Source: Paracentrotus lividus (Eukaryota; Echinodermata; Echinoidea; Camarodonta; Echinidae). From it: 64,000 nt of DNA. Shown in pieces: positions 56,448 to 64,000 of this stretch; the first letter of the stretch is position 1, and each line of letters opens with the position of its first letter. Where the stretch lies: assembly GCA_940671915.1 (NCBI GenBank), contig CALNVZ010000181.1:122522-186521 (forward strand). Reading direction: 5' to 3'. The notes beneath the pieces were generated by a model. That model saw nothing but the letters and a program-made list of their open reading frames with translations. It had not been told where the DNA came from and did no database searches. The translations under genes and the position numbers were made by a program.

Positions 56448-59400
56448 GTTCATAAATGAAGTTTGTGAAACAACTATAAAAAATGAATTTTGCTTAACTG
56501 AAGCCTCCGGAACATACTTGAGATTTTCACTTCTTTAATATTTGTACGCATTTCTTGGAATTGGTGTGAGAGTTAGTCCCCTTAACTCTATTTGTTAATA
56601 ATTTTCTTTCCTATTTGGAGTTTGATTTTAATTACATGTCATTATCATCATTTTGTCTAAATTTGAAAAGCAATGCTTTTTTTTAAGCGCAAAGTAAGTT
56701 TGACAAAAGTTTTAAGACCTTCAAGTGGCCATTAGGTATCGCAAAAAAGTCAATTTTTTTTCTCTGTGAAATCAATTAGAATTAATGATGTTTTTTCTCA
56801 AGTTTATCCATATTTGTCTAATTTTGTTTTTTTTTTCTGGTTTTTCATTCAGTTTGCTCCAGACAATCAACAAGAATTCTGGTACATAATTTTAGTGAAA
56901 CTTTCATTTAGTCATTTTTTTTTTGACGCCTGTTAGAAAAAATGTTACCACCCCTTTACGTGAAATCACCATTCTTACTAGAATCTTTTTTCACAATACA
57001 TTACGGTACATAATCCAGTTGCTGATGTTTTCTTTTTGTTTTTTGAAACATCAAAGGACTAAGGAAACGGCGAAGACATACTTCAAACGCGGAGCGAAAA
57101 CTAGCAAATACAGGCAGATCAATTTCAGAGGACCTCACGCAAGCACAACTTCATATCTCAAACTGCTAGAATCAAAAAACTGCTCAATGCTATATGGTTC
57201 TGTTGGGATGGCTAAGGCAATATTTGCGCCTAACCTTCAACTTCTGGTAGGGCACAAAGGAAAAGTTAATACATCCTTGGAAAGGCTGAAAAATGTAAAT
57301 GAATCCCTGTATGGTTCCTTGTTAGGCCACACTCATTGTTGTTTTTGCTTTCCCTATGTACAGCTTAGTTATTCTTAACTTTTTTGTAATGTTGTTGTAT
57401 AGTAATTTATGGCTAAGGATTATTTGTGTGGGGATATGCCAAAAGTCAGTTAAATATTCAAGGTCTACCTATGTACACATGTAGAATGGTTCACATTTCA
57501 ATGTGGCTGTATATCCGACATTATTACCAAGCATCCTCTCTGAACTGTTTATATCTTGGATATGCCGTCATTGTGTATTATCAGCTACCTTTTTATTCTT
57601 CATGATTACAGTTGTCAACCAGAAAATGTTAAATTAAACACCACAACTATTTTGCCAATAATATATACCAATGACATGAAAACTAAGGGCTTTATAATTG
57701 TATGGTACAATTAATCAGTGCGGTAATGTACTGATAGTATGTGTAATGGCAAAAAAAGTATGCAGCAATTGGCTACTAGGAGAGAGAGAGACAAAAATGA
57801 AACTGAAAGAAAGAAGTGAAATAAACTTTTTGAAAAGTAGGAAAATGAATTGTGTGATGTGAATGATTTTTAATTTAATTACTTTTAACAATTCGAGCTT
57901 TTTGGTAACTGTCTCAGCACTTAACATGAAAGGCATTTTGGGAGAAAATCAACCAATAATTTTGCTGATAATAATTAAATTTGGATTGGAAATTTTGATT
58001 GAAAACACAAATGAAATTTTGAGTTTGCATGAGAATATGCCAATATTATTCCTTAGACCCACATTTAAGTGGATTATATTTACATGTCATAACTTTTCAG
58101 AAAATTGTGAAAATAATAGGCGTTTTGACCTTTCGGACGAGCTTTGGATGATTCCTAAGAGTATGTTTTTGTTATGTTTTTACGTTATTTGCCCCATCTG
58201 ACGCACGCGCTGGAAATTGAATTGTTAGCGCGTGCGTCTGTATGGTCGCTGGAGGAACGATTTAAATTATAGTAAACTCCTAAGGAATTGTTCTAAATTG
58301 CCATCAAGAAAACCGGGAATTTTACCGCGATACAAAACGTGTTGCCGCTAAAATGCACGGGCTGCTACGCACGGATTTGTTCAAAATCCTTGAAATGGCT
58401 GGAAACATTACTTTTACTAAATAATGGTGATTTTGAGCAATTTTAGATTTTGACACAGCGGTTTTTGAAAATTTTCAACCTGTTAGCAAGCATTTATCCA
58501 AATAGGCTGTCAAATTATTTTTTTGTTAGGAACATGTAGCCTTTAATTTAAGACGCAGAAAAGAAAATTTTTGAGCCAACGGTTCTGGACTTAAGATTTT
58601 GTGTGGCATGTTTTGGCCAAAAAATGGGATATTGAAATTGACAAAATTTGTGTCGCGTAGTTCCAACTTGAACAGACGATCATTCGGTTATGAATAGTCT
58701 AAAAAGTAGTGATTTGGTGTCAAATTTGTTGTCAATATCATCAGATTACTTTTGAGCGCAAAAAAATCGATGATCTGAAGCTGCATTCTTCCCCGACACG
58801 CATAAATGCGCGCAAAATCGTGGGCGCATTTTTTCTTGAAATGCTTAAAATGGCCTGAAACATACTCTAAATTGGCCAAAAGGGGGATTTTAACATTTTT
58901 TATTTTTGGCGCGCGCGTAATTCGCTTAATGCGCGTACTTACGGCGTGTGCATTATGTTTTTAAAAGATGCGCTTCAATTTGAAGTTTATGTGTACTAAA
59001 TATGATTAATCAATGATTATTAGTTATGAAGCTATGACTGATAATGTGATTTACAAAATGGCGTCTAGATGACGTCGCATTATGCTAATGAGCTAGAAAA
59101 GATTTCAGTTCTCAGATTTTATATGATCTTATCATTGCTGAAAATTTGAATACTTTAATGCATATTTTTGGAGTTTCGTGTCTACAAGAATTGTACAGGA
59201 GAATAAAATAAAGAAAAAAAGAGGAAAAAAAAAAGAAAAAGAAGATTCTGACATAACAAGAGGTGCTATGTATATACGTACATACCATCTAATAAAAATA
59301 AAGAAAAGAAAGAAGATCCTGACAATACACAGGTGGTATGTTTTATAACATACCACCTAATGAGATGGTTTGTCCAGTGCAGAATACATGTACACTCGAA

Positions 59401-62400
59401 ATGTGATGAATGACATGCCTTCTTTGATCGCCAATTTAGACTGGCAATGCTGGGGGTAAACCAAAGTAAATTGCCAGTGTTATGGGAATTGTGTCAGCTA
59501 CAAGAAACTGAAATTTGAAAGAGAAATGCACATATTACTGAGGGACACTCGTTTTGTACCAAGTATGTGTCATAAAACTCAAAATCAGTAATTCTGAAAC
59601 GCAATCAATTTGAGTTTAGAAGCCATTATGATAATGTTGAATGACGATAGTAATAATGAGGTATGAAATCGCATCTACCAAAGAAAGGAATTTCACGAGC
59701 CATTCAAATATAGTGAAAGATTAAGGGTCAGAAGAAAGAGGGACTTAAATAGGGGCTCCAAATGAAAAATTCAGGGCCCCTCAAAATTATTTAAAAATCC
59801 CCATAAGATGTTACTACTTGACCCTACCATTATTTTGATGCCATTTTTGAAATACCAGATTTCCTTTCCTTGGTGTTCTAATTATTTTTAGCCACCACTA
59901 CATTGTATATACACTGGTGCTGCTCACCGCGGTTGCCAAGCCCAGCGGACAGGGGCCAAAATAATTCCGATTTCGGCAATAAATTTGGAGTATTTTTTTT
60001 TAAGTAAAATTTAAAAAAATTATCCGTCCATTTCTGTTGGTCACACACAAATCATGCCTTTGCCACTGAACACATGTTTGTAGCAATGTTACCTGTACTG
60101 TAGTAGCGGTGAAGCTGATGGTGTGCCTATTTCTCCAGGAGACCTGAAAGAAACACATACATGTATTTTATAATTAATGGGCCATATTAAGATATTTATA
60201 AATCTAACGATACATAAACATTTTGGCATGAAAGTAAACTTAAGATTGTGACGTCAGAAAACTACATAACATCAATGACAATTTTTGAATGATAAGGGCA
60301 ATGAAATTCATTAAATAATTGATAATCCCTCTAATTCTTATATTTTTTCGCACTTAAGTTTTACAGAGTTTGTCTTTTCAGTCACTCATACTTCTCTTGG
60401 GACAAGAAAAGTCCTTTTATATGAGGTAATTTTACGAGATAATAACAGACATATAAATTGTATTTTGAATACAATCATTAACTTAGGTAGTCATAAATAC
60501 CTTGAGATTCCTCGAAGCTTGCCACAAACGATATCTCCATTGAAAGGTTGGACTGCCTTAATTTTAAAGTCACACATGTGTCATCTTCTTTTTCATTGAA
60601 ATCTAACCTGAAGTACAAAGTGTTGCGTGCTCTGTCGTATGAACTCCGAATGAATGATCCTGTTGCAAAAAGAAAAACAATAAAGCAAACTAATATAGGT
60701 TTCTTCCAAGCACAAATTTGTAAACTTGTGATGGTAGCATATTTTCATAAAGTAAAGGCGATCCCACCACTTCCCTAAAAATAAGACAAAAATTATGGAA
60801 CTGTTGTCATTGCTTTCGACAACTATAATTGGCTTCCGGTAGTCTCATCATGGTATGGTAGAGAAATACCAAACATGAAATGTCATCTTATAAGATTAGG
60901 TTATGGCATTACTGTGTAATTTACAAGCTTGGAAAAGGACTTCCTTAATTAAGTTGATAGAAATCAAAGTTAAAATATTTTGTATGACCATTTCGTTTTT
61001 TTCCCCAAAAGGCAGGTCAAAATTTTTTTTTAGGATGGAGACATCCTGAGGAATATGGAGGCCGTTAAAAATAAGATATAACAATAAGAAATCGCAATTA
61101 ATAATGTATTAATCGTCTAATTTATTATTTATTTGTGTTGGTATCCATTGCAATAAAAAAATATATAAGACTTCTGCAGGTGTTCACTATATGCAAGTTG
61201 TATACTTATAAAATAATTGAACAATGAAACCAAGGAAACATAATTAGAATTAAATTGGTCAAAAACAAAGAGAAGAAGGAGAAAAAACGAACAACAAAAA
61301 TGTTTTGCTGATTTATAATGTGAAAGTATTTGTGATCAATAATGATTAAGAAACTTGATTAATCTTAATTAAGCGTAAATCATAAAGGATTTGAAAGATG
61401 GGCGCCCTTCTAAGTAACATCATTTTTAATTTGTACATCGTGGAAAGCTTCTGAAATTCATCAAACTGAGAAAACAAATGTTTCACCGAGAATCTCCCAA
61501 TTCTTCATCTCTTCAGGACCAGTATACAGACATAATTGAAAAGGATATAGTTAAAAATTCGAAACATGGAGGTTGAAATACCAACCCAGCAGTCAGTGCT
61601 GGCTGATAACAGCGAGACGCAACCCCCAAGATACGCGGGGATACTTGTGAGGGAGGAAGACGAACCCCGAGGCTCGGGCAGAGAAGAAGCGAAGATCAAC
61701 GGGGACGAAAAATACAGGCGAGCACTACCAATGAATTGTTAGCGAAAAGCTTCTTGACAGATTTGATGAAATGAACTCAAAGTTTAATGACATAGCTGTC
61801 AGATTAGATATATCCGCTAACTCAGATTGATACCAATAAGAGAGGAGATAAATGAAGTGAAGGAGAAGCAAGAGGAGTGAACTTTGACATTGAATCAATT
61901 AAGAGCGATTAGAAGAACAGGAGAAGAGAATGTTAAGCTGGCGTGAACGTCTGACTGACCTTGCAGCCAGGGGGATGAGGAATGCGCTCGTATTCCGAGG
62001 CTTTTCCAGAGGGAGCAGAGAATAAGAACTGTGAAACTTTATCAAGTCATTTGCCAAGTCTCACTTGCAGATCGAAACAGATGTAATCATAGAGAGGGCA
62101 GCAACCGTAGTGGCAACACTTCATCTCCAGACCAAGGCCGATTATTGTAGTTATATCGCCACACTAAACAAAAGTATGGTCTAGAACGAAATGCCCGCAG
62201 ATTCTTGAAAAGGAAGACCATAATGAGCACGACGGAAGCATCAGGTCTATGTAGATGAAATGCTGCGCGAAAGAAATCCTCGAAATTCCTCGAATGCGCT
62301 AAAGCGCCCTTTATAAGGCAGCTATGGCTATAGCCGGGTAATAAATTAGCTCCGCCACTGAAGAGTTTACTAAATTAGTCGGCGCATTATAAATGCTTAA

Positions 62401-64000
62401 ATATTGATATTATTATTAAAATTTTTATTAAAGGAAAGGAAGAAAAAGGAAAAAAGACAGGAAAAATAAGAAAGTTGTGTTGTGTGGAGAGAGAGGCTAA
62501 AATAGAGAAAAGGAGAAAGATAAATATAAAACAGAAAGGGAAAGAGAAAGCGCATTAAGATAAGATCAAGTAAAAAATAATTCGAAAAACTTGCGACACC
62601 AGGCGAAACTCACAATGGCGCGCGCTGATTCCAACATCAATTGGCGTGGAAGGGGGGGGGGGTAACTGTCGCGGGTAACAATGTCCTCGGGGGGCAATTG
62701 TCCAGGGGTAATTGTCCGGGGGTAATTGTCCTCGGGGGGGGGAGGGGGGTAATTGTCCGGGGGTAATTGTCGCGGAGGTAATTGTCCTTCGGGGGTAATT
62801 GTCGGGGTAGTTGTCCTGATACGAATATAAAAGAGAAGAGAAAGAAAATCATTAAGCATAAGAAACAAGTAGAAAATAATTCGAAACCTGCGGGCGAGAC
62901 TCACATGGGCGCCATTTGATTCCAACATCAATGCCTGTGAGGGGGGTAATTGTCGGGGGTAATTGTCTGGGGGTAATTGTCCTCAGGGGGTAATTGTCCG
63001 GGGGTAATTATCGGGGGGTAAATTGTCTCAGGGGGTAATAGTCCGGGGGGAATTATCGGGGGGTAATTGTCTGGGGGTAATTGTCCGGAGGGTAATTGTC
63101 GGCGGGGGGTAATTGTCCGAGGGGTTAATGTCCGGGGGTAATTGTCCGGAGGTAATTGTCCTCGGGGGGTATTGTCGGGGGGTAATTGTCCGGGGAGTAA
63201 TTGTCCTCGGGGGGTAATTGCCGGGGGGTAATTGTCCGGAGGGTAATTGTCCTCGAAGGGTAATTGTCCTCAGGGGGTAATTGTCCGGGGGTAGTTGTCC
63301 GGGGGGTAATTGTCCGGGGTAATTGTCCTGATACGGCTTTGTTATGTGAAGGAGAGGGAAGGAATGAATACATTATGAGTTAGGCTTCACCGCACTCCAC
63401 ATAGTTATCCAGGTGCAAACATTCTTCTGTTGGGTGGTTGGCCTAGCATTGCATTGAGGAGTCACTCTCTACTAGGAAGTCACAGAGAGGCAAGACTATG
63501 GGATTAGTGGTGGTGAAAATACAATTGTAGTATTAGGTTATAAACTACTGACATATATAATGATGTTACCTGAATTAATCTAGAATAATATTTCCATGAT
63601 ATATAGTAGTGAGAATCTATATATTAAAAGCCGAAGCTGAAGGACAACAAAGAGGAGAGCTGCCACTTGCCCGAAATAAGTGTAGTGCCCGTTCTCCACG
63701 TGTTTCGCGGGTGATGCGCAGCGAGACCCACGCAGAGCTTTCATCGTAGCGTACTGCATGAACGCGTGAAATCTAACGCTTTCCCCCTCTATGTTCTTTG
63801 GGTATCGAGGTTTGGTACGAATGTTTGTCGCCCGTCGTTGTTTTTTTAGTTTCAAAACACTTTGCTCAAACTAATCACTTAAAAAAAAGCAGTGCAACGT
63901 CACATTCAGAAGTCATGAAATATGACCGTTTGGATGTAATCTTGCATTTGCGATGAGATAGGACCTGGAATTTCTGCCGATCGATCGATCGATCGCTGTA
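56448..64000. repeat. Segmental duplication S, second copy (indel-rich)
   Basis: Collinear copy of 48,309-55,945 running off the window end. It differs by very frequent one-base insertions and deletions and by a recurrent CC-to-CGC change. Counterparts: ORF1 end about 57,060-57,300; PHD ORF 57,409-57,665 (broken); exons C, B, A at about 59,330-59,510, 60,091-60,144 and 60,500-60,656; Tx1-like ORF1 61,399-62,300 (broken); G-rich arrays about 62,650-62,815 and 62,940-63,330. Only the first copy should be used for frames. Confidence 0.9.

Noticed and set aside
60896..61084. 62-codon minus-strand frame in the second duplication copy
   Set aside because: The first copy lacks this frame; it arises from indels in the unpolished copy.

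Overview
The window looks like repeat-dominated DNA from an invertebrate animal, most probably a marine deuterostome such as an echinoderm. The grounds are low gene density, AT-rich spacers, recurrent GGCCTA-type words, several non-LTR retrotransposon clades with marine-invertebrate character (L2/CR1-like, Tx1/L1-like, PHD-finger type), a Ty3/Gypsy element and many terminal-inverted-repeat (TIR) elements. The species cannot be named from the sequence. No complete host gene is visible. Almost everything that can be recognised is mobile or tandemly repeated DNA, much of it nested.

Layout. 1-7,035: G-rich 70-80 bp minisatellite blocks, a tandem 0.89 kb duplication, two diverged copies of a 1 kb repeat and a tandem 0.54 kb duplication. 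7,036-19,424: an L2/CR1-like LINE on the minus strand (15,950 down to 9,413) split by a 4.4 kb TTAA-flanked element. That element contains a TA-flanked element and an 884 bp assembly gap. Around them lie two large foldback elements (8,441-9,288; 15,951-16,996) and a palindrome-rich TIR element (17,661-19,155). 19,425-23,475: mostly empty, with one TTAA element and a minisatellite. 23,514-34,200: a decayed Ty3/Gypsy retrotransposon on the plus strand (gag, zinc knuckle, protease, RT, RNase H tail, integrase). It is interrupted by a TA-flanked MITE inside RT and by a 4.6 kb long-TIR composite after RNase H that carries pieces of two other RT elements and a 38 bp minisatellite. 34,507-40,500: further TIR elements and two minus-strand LINE fragments. 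40,531-46,416: a full-length but frameshifted Tx1/L1-like LINE bounded by a 16 bp target-site duplication. 48,309-55,945 and 56,448-64,000: the same ~7.6 kb segment twice. The second copy is full of single-base indels and a recurring CC-to-CGC change that suggests unpolished sequence. This segment contains an ORF1/PHD-ORF2 LINE junction, a Tx1-like ORF1, three candidate host exons on the minus strand and 15-16 bp G-rich tandem repeats.

The insertions can be ordered by nesting: LINE and Gypsy bodies first, then TTAA and TA elements into them. In two cases the interrupted reading frame stays open once the insert and one target-site copy are discounted, which supports the boundaries given. No CRISPR array, rRNA or convincing tRNA was seen.
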